Positions 53,619-62,802 of a DNA stretch of 64,000 nt are shown piece after piece. The stretch is from LZORAL124-50-18 sp051208045 (GTDB taxonomy: Bacteria > Pseudomonadota > Gammaproteobacteria > Pseudomonadales > Oleiphilaceae). Position 1 is the first letter of the stretch; each line of letters begins with the position of its first letter. The DNA is taken from NCBI GenBank assembly GCA_051208045.1, contig JBPJFY010000001.1, positions 868,001-932,000 of the forward strand, given 5' to 3'. The translations under genes and the position numbers were made by a program. Below the pieces are notes generated by a model. The model saw only the letters and a list, made by a program, of their open reading frames with translations, did no database searches and was not told where the DNA came from.

Positions 53619-55000
53619 AGGATTCAACGAAAAATGGGCGGGGATCAGTATCCCGAATCAAAACCGGGAGCTTTGAACGGCGGCTGAGCTTAACCAAAGC
53701 CGGACTCTTTGCTGGCACTCGCATGGCAACGCACACAGCATTGGGGATCTTTTCAGGCAAGGAAGCCCGCCAGCAGCGGCGTAAGGAAATGCTCTCCCGT
53801 CAGGCGATGTTCCTGGTGGAAGAGCTGGGTAAACTCAAAGGCAGTGTGGTGAAAATCGGCCAGGTGATGGCGCTCTATGGCGAACACTTTTTGCCCGTTG
53901 AGGTGACAGAAGCGCTCCACACATTGGAAGATCGCACGGTTTCTCTCGATTGGGAGGCGATTCATGAAGTACTGGTTCGCGAACTGGGTCAATCGTGCCT
54001 GGATGAACTGGACATCGAACATGAGCCGATTGGCGCGGCCTCGCTGGGTCAGGTGCATCGAGCACGCAGAAAGTCCGATGGGGAGCAAATCTGTCTCAAG
54101 ATTCAATACCCGGGCGTGGCGGATGCGGTGGATACGGATCTGGATTCGGTGGCCACACTCCTCAAGCTGGCCAAAGTGGTTTCCTTCGGGCCAGATTTTG
54201 ACGAGTGGCTGGAAGAAGTGCGTCAGATGATGCACCGGGAAGTGGATTATCGTCTGGAAGCAGAGACCACCGCACGATTTCGGGAAATGCTGAAAGGAGA
54301 CGATCGTTTCATTGTGCCTCGCATTTTTCCTGAGTACTCCACCTCGCATGTGATGGCCACCAGTTATGAGCCCGGACTGTCCGTCACGAGTGAAGCGGTG
54401 CAAGAGCTTTCACTTGAGCGCAGAAATCAGTTGGCGCGAGGTTCGCTTGAGCTGTTTCTCAAAGAGTTGTTCGATTGGAAAGAGTTACAGACGGACCCGA
54501 ATTTCGGCAATTATCGCATCCGGATTGCTGAGTCGCCTGAAGAACAGGACAGGATTGTCCTGCTGGACTTCGGAGCAGTGCAGAAGTACCCCGACTCGGT
54601 GCTGGGCCCTGTGTGCCGCATGATCAAAGCGTCCTATGATCAGGATCTTCAAGCGGTGATTAATGGCGGTATTGAGTTGCACTTTATGCGATCTGAATGG
54701 CCGGAAAAAGTGCTCACCGAGTTTGGGCAAGTGTGTATGGCGGTCCTTGAACCGCTGGCGACAACGCGGATGACTGTGCCGGAAGGCGCGCTGAATGCCC
54801 AGGGGCAGTACCGTTGGAAACAAAGCGATTTACCCGGTCGGGTAGCCAAGCGCGCAGCGCTGTCAGCCATCAATCGCTACTTTAAAATTCCCCCCAAAGA
54901 GTTTGTGTTTCTTAATCGCAAACTGGTGGGTGTCTACACCTTCATTTCGGTGCTCGGTGCCGAGTTCAATGGTGAAGACATTCTCACGCGCTTCATTTGA
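53615..55000 (+). CDS. ABC1/UbiB-family atypical kinase
   Basis: A 461-residue protein of the AarF/UbiB/ADCK family, with the Ala-rich nucleotide loop and KxGQ motif (VVKIGQVMALYGEHFLP), GAASLGQVHRAR with LKIQYPGV, and the catalytic QTDPNFGNYRIR and LLDFGAVQKYP. Family members support ubiquinone synthesis or quinone-lipid handling. Absence of C-terminal membrane helices separates it from classical UbiB. The TTG start has AGGAA seven bases upstream and overlaps the lipA stop, so it is the last gene of that operon. A GC-rich hairpin (55007-55027, no T-run) follows. Confidence 0.88.
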   Translation: MKDSTKNGRGSVSRIKTGSFERRLSLTKAGLFAGTRMATHTALGIFSGKEARQQRRKEMLSRQAMFLVEELGKLKGSVVKIGQVMALYGEHFLPVEVTEALHTLEDRTVSLDWEAIHEVLVRELGQSCLDELDIEHEPIGAASLGQVHRARRKSDGEQICLKIQYPGVADAVDTDLDSVATLLKLAKVVSFGPDFDEWLEEVRQMMHREVDYRLEAETTARFREMLKGDDRFIVPRIFPEYSTSHVMATSYEPGLSVTSEAVQELSLERRNQLARGSLELFLKELFDWKELQTDPNFGNYRIRIAESPEEQDRIVLLDFGAVQKYPDSVLGPVCRMIKASYDQDLQAVINGGIELHFMRSEWPEKVLTEFGQVCMAVLEPLATTRMTVPEGALNAQGQYRWKQSDLPGRVAKRAALSAINRYFKIPPKEFVFLNRKLVGVYTFISVLGAEFNGEDILTRFI

Positions 55001-55006
55001 TTGTTG

Positions 55007-55027
55007 ATCGGCCCACTCCGGGCCGAT
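55007..55027 (+). terminator. GC-rich hairpin after the ABC1 kinase gene
   Basis: Stem ATCGGCCC / GGGCCGAT (55007-55014 and 55020-55027) with a five-base loop, seven bases after the stop codon. No T-run follows, so it may be a weak terminator. Confidence 0.4.
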
Positions 55028-55187
55028 ACCCCCATTTATACTCCCCCCTTAACCAGGGCGTGCCCTAAATTCGGTAGTTATTTGACCCGTAAGAAATTTT
55101 TCCTGCCATGGCCTGCAGCGGGCTTTTTCAGCAAATTTTTAATCACCGGTTTGCTGGCAATATGTCCGAAAAGTGACTATTACTTTA

Positions 55188-55199
55188 AGACTAAAGTCT
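55188..55199. promoter_or_regulatory. Palindrome upstream of the solute-binding gene
   Basis: A perfect dyad AGACT-AA-AGTCT, ~75 bases upstream of the gene at 55272, followed by TTTGACAGGG. It is a possible operator for a response regulator. No reliable -10 was found; the rest of the 271-base gap has no ORF I can support. Confidence 0.35.
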
Positions 55200-55271
55200 A
55201 ATTGTCTGACTTTGACAGGGAGTACTAACCGGTAGGGAGCGACAATCATAACCATAAGAAAGGTTTCTTCA

Positions 55272-57023
55272 ATGTTTACTCAATCAATGCCCTCTCAATT
55301 GTTCAAAAAACGCCTGCTTTGCAAATCCGTTTTGCTGGGTGGTCTCATGTTGTGCCAGGCTGTCAACGTTTCCGCAGGCATGGATGAAGCCAAAAAGTGG
55401 GTAGAGAATGAATTCCAGCCTTCTACTCTGGATAAATCGGCCCAGATGGCTGAAATGGAGTGGTTTATCAAAGCGGCTGAACCCTTCAAAGGCATGGAAA
55501 TCAAGGTCCTGTCTGAAATCATTACCACCCATGAGTATGAGTCGAAGACATTGGCTCAGGCCTTCTCCGAGATTACCGGCATCAAGATCACGCATGAAAT
55601 GATTCCTGAAGGTGATGTGGTCAGAACGCTTGAAAAACAGATGTATACCGGTGAAAACCTCTATGATGCCTACATCAACGATTCGGACTTGATCGGCACC
55701 CATGCTCGCTATGGCCAGGTGGTGAATTTGACGGACTACATGGCAGGAGAGGGCAAGGACGTGACCTTGCCCACGCTGGATCTCAATGATTTTATCGGCC
55801 TGGAGTTTACCACCGGGATGGATGGCAAACTTTATCAGTTGCCCGACCAGCAATTTGCTAACCTGTACTGGTTCCGGTACGACTGGTTTGAACGAGCGGA
55901 TATCAAAGCGAAATTCAAGGAAGCCTACGGTTACGACCTGGGGGTGCCGGTGAACTGGTCTGCGTATGAGGATATCGCTGAGTTTTTCACGAACAAAGTG
56001 GGTGAAATTGATGGAGTAAAGGTTTACGGCCACATGGATTACGGTAAAAAAGACCCGTCTCTTGGCTGGCGTTTCACCGATGCCTGGCTTTCCATGGCGG
56101 GTGCCGGAGACAAGGGACTGCCTAATGGGTCGCCCGTGGATGAGTGGGGTATTCGGGTGGAAGACTGTCATCCGGTCGGCTCTTCCGTCGAGCGGGGCGG
56201 GGCAACCAATGGTCCTGCTGCTGTGTACAGTGTAACGAAGTACATTGAGTGGCTGGACAAGTATGCTCCGCCGGGATCACGGGAAATGGATTTTGGTCAG
56301 GCAGGCGCGATTCCCAGTCAGGGGAATATCGCGCAGCAAATGTTCTGGTACACCGCGTTCACGTCTTCCATGACAAAAGACGGCTTGCCGGTGGTGAATG
56401 AGGATGGCTCTCCCAAGTGGCGTATGGCACCGTCACCCCATGGGGCATATTGGGAAGAAGGTCAGAAATTGGGTTATCAGGATGCCGGCAGTTGGACTCT
56501 GTTGTCCAGTACGCCAGACGATCGCCGAAAAGCGGCCTGGCTGTACGCGCAGTTTGTCGTCTCGAAAACAGTTTCATTGAAAAAAACCGTGGTTGGCTTA
56601 ACACCTATTCGGGATTCTGATTTGAACTCCGACACCATGACGGAAATGGCTCCCAAACTGGGTGGGTTGGTGGAGTTTTACCGCAGCCCGGCACGCAAAC
56701 AGTGGACGCCTACGGGTAACAACGTGCCGGACTATCCGAAGTTAGCGCCGCTCTGGTGGCAAAACATTGGTGATGCCTCCTCCGGTGCGAAGACGCCTCA
56801 GGAAGCCATGGATGCGCTGGCAAAAGAACAGGACAAAGTGCTGCGAGAAATTCAAAAGTCCGGCATTCAGAAAACCTGTGAGCCTCAACTGGCGCGTAAG
56901 AAAGATCTGAAAGGGGCGGAATACTGGCTGGCGCAACCTGGCTCACCCAAGGCGAAGCTGGATAATGAAAAGCCGAAACCAGAGACCATTTCCTATGATG
57001 AGCTGTTGAAATCCTGGAAGTAA
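55272..57023 (+). CDS. Periplasmic solute-binding protein of ABC type, orphan
   Basis: A 583-residue protein with a signal peptide (SVLLGGLMLCQAVNVSAG, cleaved near residue 36) and a type II extracellular solute-binding fold (EIITTHEYESKTLAQAFSEI, YDAYINDSDLIGTHARYGQV, GAIPSQGNIAQQMFWYTAFT). Length and layout resemble glycerol- or polyol-binding proteins such as GlpV; the ligand is not proven. No permease or ATPase gene is near. An MCP gene follows, so it may feed a chemotaxis signal. A perfect T-run hairpin ends its transcript at 57041-57070. ATG 55272 lies a few bases after AAGAAAGG. Confidence 0.85.
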   Translation: MFTQSMPSQLFKKRLLCKSVLLGGLMLCQAVNVSAGMDEAKKWVENEFQPSTLDKSAQMAEMEWFIKAAEPFKGMEIKVLSEIITTHEYESKTLAQAFSEITGIKITHEMIPEGDVVRTLEKQMYTGENLYDAYINDSDLIGTHARYGQVVNLTDYMAGEGKDVTLPTLDLNDFIGLEFTTGMDGKLYQLPDQQFANLYWFRYDWFERADIKAKFKEAYGYDLGVPVNWSAYEDIAEFFTNKVGEIDGVKVYGHMDYGKKDPSLGWRFTDAWLSMAGAGDKGLPNGSPVDEWGIRVEDCHPVGSSVERGGATNGPAAVYSVTKYIEWLDKYAPPGSREMDFGQAGAIPSQGNIAQQMFWYTAFTSSMTKDGLPVVNEDGSPKWRMAPSPHGAYWEEGQKLGYQDAGSWTLLSSTPDDRRKAAWLYAQFVVSKTVSLKKTVVGLTPIRDSDLNSDTMTEMAPKLGGLVEFYRSPARKQWTPTGNNVPDYPKLAPLWWQNIGDASSGAKTPQEAMDALAKEQDKVLREIQKSGIQKTCEPQLARKKDLKGAEYWLAQPGSPKAKLDNEKPKPETISYDELLKSWK

Positions 57024-57040
57024 GAAAGCAGTGATCCCGG

Positions 57041-57070
57041 AAAAAGAATTCGCTTCGGCGAATTCTTTTT
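57041..57070 (+). terminator. Strong Rho-independent terminator with UUCG loop
   Basis: A 13-base perfect stem (57041-57053 with 57058-57070) capped by TTCG and ending in a run of T. It lies 18 bases after the solute-binding gene and 22 bases before the chemotaxis gene, so the two are transcribed separately. Confidence 0.9.
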
Positions 57071-57091
57071 GGCGTTTTTAGAGGTATATGT

Positions 57092-59092
57092 ATGCGATTG
57101 ACGGTCGGGTTGAAAATTGGTGGTGGTTTGTTTCTGGTGACACTGATGCTCATTGTCGCCGGTGGCGTGGGATTTGGTGGCGCGGTCAAGCTGGGCGGTG
57201 TGGTGGACTACTTCGCCAATAAGGCCTGGACATCCGGGGAAAGTGCTTCGGCATTGATATCGTCGGTGCAGAAGCAGGCGTCAACCGTGGGGGTGCTGAC
57301 CAAAGGAGTCAGCGGTATCAGTAATGACCAGAGGAAAGCGCTGGAGTCCACATCAGAAACCGCCGCTCAGGCGATTGATGGCCTGGCGGCTGCCGGTATT
57401 GCCACGCCCGAACAAATTGAATCTTTGAAAGCGCTTTATTCGAAGTATCAAAGTTCCCAGTCTCAACTGATCAGCGAACACTCGGCCTATGTGGCGAAAC
57501 GGTCGGCGGCGTTTGAAGATTTTGGAACGTTTAACCGTTTCATGAAAGTATTGGAATTTTATTCCAAGAATGTGTATCGATTACCGAACGTGGACCAGTC
57601 GGATAAATTCGATTTGATCACGATGTATTTCCGAACCAAGTTGGCTTTGCAGACGAGATTTTACTATATGCAGCGACTCCTGGGTGGGGATGATCCGGCC
57701 AGCATGAAGGATGAACTGGAAGGTGCCATGGAAGAGTTGGATGAAGAGTCTGCGGAATTGGCAGATCTGGATTTGACGGACTCCGAGATGCGAAGCGGGG
57801 AGTTTGCCGGTAAAACCTACGCAGATTATCTGACGGAGAGCATCAAAACGCACCAAACGACGTTTGAAGCGTTGGTGACTTCCTATGACAAGTTCAAGAA
57901 CACGCAGGACGCCTATGAACAAGTGCGTATCAACACTCTGTCGCAGGTAGAAAAATTTGTTAATCAGGTGACTGAGACCGTTGCGTTTGAAGCGGCCAAT
58001 TCCTCGGAAACGAAGCAGGGTATTTACACCGCGACAGTAGCCTCCATCATTATTGGGGTGCTGTTGGCCATCGGCGCGACCATTTTTTGCGTGGTATCTG
58101 TGGTTCGACCAATCGTTGAGGTGGGTATTCGCATGCGGGATATCTCATCCGGTGACGGGGATCTTACACAAACGCTCCCGGTGAAGGGTAATGATGAAAT
58201 CGCTTACATGGGTAAGAATTTTAATAAATTTGTTGCCAAGACTCGGGGGATCATCTCCGAAACCATCAGTATTGCAGAGCAGTTGCAGCACTCCGCGTCA
58301 GCGTTGAAGTCACTCTCCATAAAGACATCGGATGCGGCCCGTGAACAGCAGAGTGGGAGTCAACAGATTGCAACGGCACTGTATGAAATGACGACTTCTT
58401 TCCAGCAAGTCGCTCAAAATGCAGCGAATGCCGAGGAAACCACCAATCGGGCCAATGATAATGTGAAATTGAGTATGTCGGCAGTGGACAGCAACCGGAA
58501 CTCGATTACCCATCTGGCTAAAGAAGTTAGCTCGGCCAAAGAGGTCATTGCGCGACTGGCAGAAGAAAGCCAGTCGGTGGCGGGTATTCTCAGCGTGATT
58601 CAAGGAATTGCGGAGCAGACCAATTTGCTGGCGTTAAACGCGGCAATCGAAGCGGCCCGTGCCGGAGAGCAAGGCAGAGGATTTGCCGTCGTCGCCGACG
58701 AAGTGCGAAACCTGGCTCAGAAAACCCAGCAGTCGACCAGTGAGATTCAAGATGTGATTAACGGCTTGCAGAGCAAGTCTGGCGAAGCGGTGAGCGTCAT
58801 TGAGAACAGTGCGAACAAAGCCGAGCAAAGTGTGCAGTTGGCGGGTGAGGTGACCAGTCACCTGAACGAGGTGTGTCATTCGGTAGAGCAGGTGTTTCAG
58901 ATGAATACGCAGATCGCCACTGCGTCGGAAGAACAGGCGTCTGTGGCGGAAGACATCAACAGAAATGTCACCCACATCAATGACATCTCGCAACAAACTG
59001 CCTCGGATGCGGAAGCGTCTAATCAGGCCAGTGAGTCCATGAACTCTTTGGTCAACCAGCTGACGAAACTGGTGCACCAGTTTAAGGTGTAA
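57092..59092 (+). CDS. Methyl-accepting chemotaxis protein
   Basis: A 666-residue receptor. Membrane helix 1 is at residues ~8-35 and a large, helical periplasmic sensor covers ~36-305. Membrane helix 2 is at ~312-335, HAMP at ~336-390, and the signalling domain at ~400-660. The highly conserved hairpin tip IAEQTNLLALNAAIEAARAG is at ~506-525, followed by GFAVVADEVRNLA. AGAGG lies upstream of ATG 57092. The sensor domain is not one I recognise; a link to the solute-binding protein encoded just upstream is possible. No C-terminal CheR-binding pentapeptide is seen. Confidence 0.93.
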   Translation: MRLTVGLKIGGGLFLVTLMLIVAGGVGFGGAVKLGGVVDYFANKAWTSGESASALISSVQKQASTVGVLTKGVSGISNDQRKALESTSETAAQAIDGLAAAGIATPEQIESLKALYSKYQSSQSQLISEHSAYVAKRSAAFEDFGTFNRFMKVLEFYSKNVYRLPNVDQSDKFDLITMYFRTKLALQTRFYYMQRLLGGDDPASMKDELEGAMEELDEESAELADLDLTDSEMRSGEFAGKTYADYLTESIKTHQTTFEALVTSYDKFKNTQDAYEQVRINTLSQVEKFVNQVTETVAFEAANSSETKQGIYTATVASIIIGVLLAIGATIFCVVSVVRPIVEVGIRMRDISSGDGDLTQTLPVKGNDEIAYMGKNFNKFVAKTRGIISETISIAEQLQHSASALKSLSIKTSDAAREQQSGSQQIATALYEMTTSFQQVAQNAANAEETTNRANDNVKLSMSAVDSNRNSITHLAKEVSSAKEVIARLAEESQSVAGILSVIQGIAEQTNLLALNAAIEAARAGEQGRGFAVVADEVRNLAQKTQQSTSEIQDVINGLQSKSGEAVSVIENSANKAEQSVQLAGEVTSHLNEVCHSVEQVFQMNTQIATASEEQASVAEDINRNVTHINDISQQTASDAEASNQASESMNSLVNQLTKLVHQFKV

Positions 59093-59117
59093 AAAAAGGC
59101 CATCTTTTCAGATGGCC
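59091..59117 (-). terminator. Terminator of the DUF2156 gene, overlapping the MCP stop
   Basis: Read on the minus strand, GGCCATC-TGAAAA-GATGGCC (59117-59098) is followed by seven T (59097-59091). The T-run overlaps the last bases of the MCP gene. It may also slow + strand transcription, but it lacks a T-run on that side. Confidence 0.85.
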
Positions 59118-59160
59118 TGTGGATTTTAAGTAGTATCAGAAGTATAAATTTAGGGCTTGA

Positions 59161-60168
59161 TCAGATTAATCGGGTCAGCTTGAACATGCTGAGGAAGTCG
59201 ATCAGTGGTAGCGTCGACTTGTGGCAGACGTAGGTTTTTTCCATACTGCCACGGAATCGGGATTTCGTGAACTCCAATCCCTTAAAGTTGTACAGGAAGT
59301 TGCCTTTCTCATACACCAGTTTCATGGTTTTCTTCAACGAGCGTGATTCCTGCGGTTCAAGCTCTTCAGACAGTGACAGGGGAATCAAACCCAAATCAAT
59401 GTAAGGAATGCCTTCTTCCTTGAATACGTCCATTGCGTGACACATGAGCGTGTAAAAAATACCCTGTTTAAATTCCGCACAGGCGCGAGAAATATTCGGA
59501 ACATAGCTGACAATTTTGTTTTTATCATAGATTGGATCGAAGTAGATAAATCCGACCGCCTTGCCGTCCTGATAAGCGTAAAAATGCCGCTCATTTTCTT
59601 TGTAGTTCATGACCATGGGGCGAATGAGAAAGCGAATTTCATTGCTTTTGCACTTTCGGGTTTTAATCCAGGCTTCTGAAATTTCCCGTGTATGATCGTC
59701 ACTGAAACGCTCTTTCACGGTAATGCCAGCTTTCTCTGACTGGTTCAGTGCGGTACGCAGAATCTGCTTCTTCTTGCCTTTCAGGTCCCACGTTGTGAGG
59801 TCAATCTTGGACTCAGAGCCGAATTGTGTGCCGTAGTAGTTAAAGCGTCTGTGGAGAATGTCCACCACAGGCTTGGTGACCTGAATGAATGATGTGTTCG
59901 GGTGCTTTTTATGGAACTCGGTCAGAATGAGTTCGAAATTGGCCGGGTCCGCGACCGGGTCGCCCAACACAAATGATCTGCCCCACTTGCTCATATAGGC
60001 AACATAGCCGATGCCGGGCATGTCGAAATACTTCATGCCAGGTTGCAGGGTAGAAAACGCCTGCGAGTGAAGGCCATATTGCTTCAGGAATTCGACGCGC
60101 TGGCTGAAAGTGAAGCCACTTTGCGCCAGCCTGCTGAGTCCGTCGAGGACCAGAACTTGATCAGTCAT
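59161..60168 (-). CDS. DUF2156 protein, phosphatidylglycerol lysyltransferase C-terminal type
   Basis: A 335-residue soluble protein with the GNAT-like fold of the catalytic part of MprF-type aminoacyl-phosphatidylglycerol synthases (VAYMSKWGRSFVLGDPVADP, KLVYEKGNFLYNFKGLEFTK, SRFRGSMEKTYVC). The membrane flippase half is missing. Family members move an amino acid from tRNA to a lipid or other acceptor; the acceptor here is unknown. GGGAGT precedes ATG 60168. The 313-base AT-rich gap upstream (60169-60481) holds a long inverted repeat but no ORF I can support. Confidence 0.82.
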   Translation of the reverse strand: MTDQVLVLDGLSRLAQSGFTFSQRVEFLKQYGLHSQAFSTLQPGMKYFDMPGIGYVAYMSKWGRSFVLGDPVADPANFELILTEFHKKHPNTSFIQVTKPVVDILHRRFNYYGTQFGSESKIDLTTWDLKGKKKQILRTALNQSEKAGITVKERFSDDHTREISEAWIKTRKCKSNEIRFLIRPMVMNYKENERHFYAYQDGKAVGFIYFDPIYDKNKIVSYVPNISRACAEFKQGIFYTLMCHAMDVFKEEGIPYIDLGLIPLSLSEELEPQESRSLKKTMKLVYEKGNFLYNFKGLEFTKSRFRGSMEKTYVCHKSTLPLIDFLSMFKLTRLI

Positions 60169-60402
60169 TTCAGATACTCCCGTTACGTTTTTTATATTGT
60201 TGTTATTGGTTGTTGTTATGTTTTCCTATCAGGTCGGCATTTCGTTGCCGCTGATGTGTTGGTTTTTTCTTCCAACTTTTTTCTTTGGCTTAGGAATGAT
60301 CTTATAGGAGGAAAGGAAAAAAGATGTGCGTCAGACCTCATTTTCCAGTCACAAACGCTTACAAAACTGCAAAAAATTGCAAAAAAAGTATCAATCAAAT
60401 TT

Positions 60403-60446
60403 TATATTGTCCTACAATCATATCGGATATTGTTGGACAATATAAT
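60403..60446. repeat. 44-base inverted repeat downstream of the EAL gene
   Basis: Two 17-base arms (60403-60419 and 60430-60446) match at 16 of 17 positions around a ten-base centre. They begin 36 bases beyond the stop of the minus-strand EAL gene. A poly-T stretch on that strand lies ~14 bases further on (60386-60392), so it may act as an imperfect terminator, an operator, or a remnant of a small mobile repeat. Confidence 0.6.
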
Positions 60447-60481
60447 TAGTGGTTTTTCGATTTTATTGAAATAACAGTGGC

Positions 60482-62698
60482 TTACGCGGTTGCGCTGTGG
60501 GTGCGCTGAGAGAGGTAATCAAACGTGATGGCGGCTGGTTGAGCCCGGCCGAAATAGAATCCCTGAATCTCATGACAGCCCAACGCCTTCAGATAGGCGT
60601 ACTGGTCGGCGGTTTCCACGCCTTCCGCCACGATGTTAAGTTTCAGTCCCTTTGCCATGGCGACAATCGCATTGACGATACAGGCTTCATTGACCTGGTT
60701 TTGCAGGTCACGAACAAAAGACTGGTCCACCTTGAGTGTGTGGATGGGCAGCTTGTGAATGTAACTTAGGGAGGAGTAGCCGGTACCGAAGTCATCAATG
60801 GCAATGGATACACCAAAATTGGCCAGCATATTGAGCTTTTGAATCATCCGCTCGAGGTCGTTCATGATCACGTTTTCGGTGATTTCCAGCTCCAGGTTCT
60901 GTGGTGGAAAGTCGATTGCCTGAAGTTTGGCCATGAGAATATGGACGAATCTGGGGTGCTCAAATTGCTTTGGAGACAGGTTGACGGCCAGTCGCAAGCC
61001 ATGATGCCCCTGGTCGATCCAGGCTTTAACTTCCTGGCAGGCGGTGGTCAGTACCCATTCGCTGATGTCAACGATCAGCTTGGTTTCCTCGGCGAGTGGC
61101 AGAAACTCCGAGGGAAAAATGATCCCCCTTTCGGGGTGGTGCCAGCGCACCAACGCCTCAACACCGATCACCGCGCCGGTTTGCGCGTTGACCTGGGGCT
61201 GGTAGTACACCTGAAGTTGATTGTTATCCAGTGCGAGTCGCAGGTCGCGCTCCAGTGTTAATCGGTCGGAACAGCGGTTGTTCATGCTGTTGACAAAAAA
61301 CTGATAGCCATCTTTGCCTCGTCCTTTGACATGATACATGGCAGCGTCGGCGTTCTGGATCAACTCATCCACGGTTTTTCCCGTGTCGGGATACATCGCG
61401 ATCCCGATGCTGACCCCCACGAAAACCTCATGTTCACCCAGCGTAAATGGCTCTCTAAGTTCCTGAATGATTTTTCTTGCAATGTTGCGGGCGTCTTCCC
61501 GGCTGTTTATTTCCGGTAGCAACAAGGTGAACTCATCGCCGCCGAACCGGGCAAGCGTATCGCCTTCCCGAATGCAACCGGACAACCTGGCCGCGACAGA
61601 TTGCAGCAGACGATCGCCCATCGCGTGCCCCAGTGTATCGTTCACGACTTTGAAACGATCCAGGTCCAGAAACATGGTCGCCAGCTTTGTGCCGTTCCGC
61701 CGGCATTGTGCCGTAGCCAGACTCAGGCGGTCCTTGAACAGCGCGCGGTTCGGCAGGCGGGTCAGCAAATCGTGATAAGCCTGGAAATTTATGAAATTTT
61801 CCGCTTCCTTTTTCTCCGTCACATCCCGTGCTGTGCCGTACAATCCGATGTATTTACGCGCATATTCTTGTTTGTCCTTCACGCCCTGGAGTGCTTTCAC
61901 CTTTCTTTCAATGGGAAAGATGGTGATTTCGAAGCAGCGGGATTGTGCGGGCTCTTCTTTCAGGTTGAAATGCAGCTCGAAGCTCTTGATTTCGTCGTTG
62001 TTGAAGATCGTGTTTTTGCTCTCAGCCGAGAGAGCGTTGCGTGTTCCCGGATGCTGTCCCGGGATCTGGAAGTAATAGGCTGCCTTGTCCTGATCCTGAG
62101 GGTGGATGATGGAGAGGTAATGCGCGCCAATGAGTTCTGATTTTTTATAGCCCAGCAGCGCTTCCACTTTGCTGTTCAGAAACGAAAAGCATCCGCGTTG
62201 GTCCAGCATGAACACAATGTCGGGTGAGCTGTTGACGATGTACCGATGAAGTTCTTCCGATCGTTTGAGGCGCTGCTGCATCTGTCGATGCGCATCTTCG
62301 AGCTTCTTTTGTTTGAGTGCGCCTTGAATCGTCGCGATCAATTCTTCCGGATCATAGGGCTTTTTGAGGTAGTCATACGCTCCCCGGCGAAGGGCTTTGC
62401 TCACGGCGGAAAACGAAGATTCCCCGCTTACTACGATCGTCGCCGTGTCGATCGCATTGATCGACATGAACTCCATGACTGCGTGGCCGTCTTTGTCCTG
62501 CATATTCAGGTCAAGTAAAACGAGATCAAATTTCTGCTGCACCAGTTTTTTACAGGCGCTGTTGCCCCCGAGTGCGGAAGTCACAGTGTAGTGGTGACTG
62601 TCCAGCAGGCGCTCCAGACTTTTAATCATCCGTATCTCATCGTCAACGATCAGAATATTGGCCTTCTCAGGCGTAATTTGTCGAGTTGATGCAGTCAT
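60482..62698 (-). CDS. Response regulator with PAS, GGDEF and EAL domains
   Basis: A 738-residue regulator of cyclic-di-GMP. Residues ~13-130 are a receiver domain (ILIVDDEIRM, LVLLDLNMQDKDG, YLKKPYDPEE). Residues ~150-295 are a PAS domain (IVNSSPDIVFMLDQRGCFSF). GGDEF with intact RFGGDEF lies near residue 385, and EAL with VEALVRWHHP near 513, ELEITENVIM and IDDFGTGYSSLSYI. Both enzymatic motifs are whole, so it may make or break cyclic-di-GMP or switch between the two. The kinase next to it (62803-64000, same strand) is the likely phosphate donor. Confidence 0.93.
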   Translation of the reverse strand: MTASTRQITPEKANILIVDDEIRMIKSLERLLDSHHYTVTSALGGNSACKKLVQQKFDLVLLDLNMQDKDGHAVMEFMSINAIDTATIVVSGESSFSAVSKALRRGAYDYLKKPYDPEELIATIQGALKQKKLEDAHRQMQQRLKRSEELHRYIVNSSPDIVFMLDQRGCFSFLNSKVEALLGYKKSELIGAHYLSIIHPQDQDKAAYYFQIPGQHPGTRNALSAESKNTIFNNDEIKSFELHFNLKEEPAQSRCFEITIFPIERKVKALQGVKDKQEYARKYIGLYGTARDVTEKKEAENFINFQAYHDLLTRLPNRALFKDRLSLATAQCRRNGTKLATMFLDLDRFKVVNDTLGHAMGDRLLQSVAARLSGCIREGDTLARFGGDEFTLLLPEINSREDARNIARKIIQELREPFTLGEHEVFVGVSIGIAMYPDTGKTVDELIQNADAAMYHVKGRGKDGYQFFVNSMNNRCSDRLTLERDLRLALDNNQLQVYYQPQVNAQTGAVIGVEALVRWHHPERGIIFPSEFLPLAEETKLIVDISEWVLTTACQEVKAWIDQGHHGLRLAVNLSPKQFEHPRFVHILMAKLQAIDFPPQNLELEITENVIMNDLERMIQKLNMLANFGVSIAIDDFGTGYSSLSYIHKLPIHTLKVDQSFVRDLQNQVNEACIVNAIVAMAKGLKLNIVAEGVETADQYAYLKALGCHEIQGFYFGRAQPAAITFDYLSQRTHSATA

Positions 62699-62802
62699 GG
62701 TCTTGTGTAATTACTATCGTGTGCTTTATCTGAATGGGTTCACAGCTGTTTTCCTTAACGAGTCTCTGCTCTCTTTTTATTTACTTGTTATTGAATCCGG
62801 AT

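Noticed and set aside
55284..56171. 295-residue ORF antisense to the solute-binding gene
   Set aside because: The plus-strand gene has a signal peptide and a clear fold; the antisense frame has neither.
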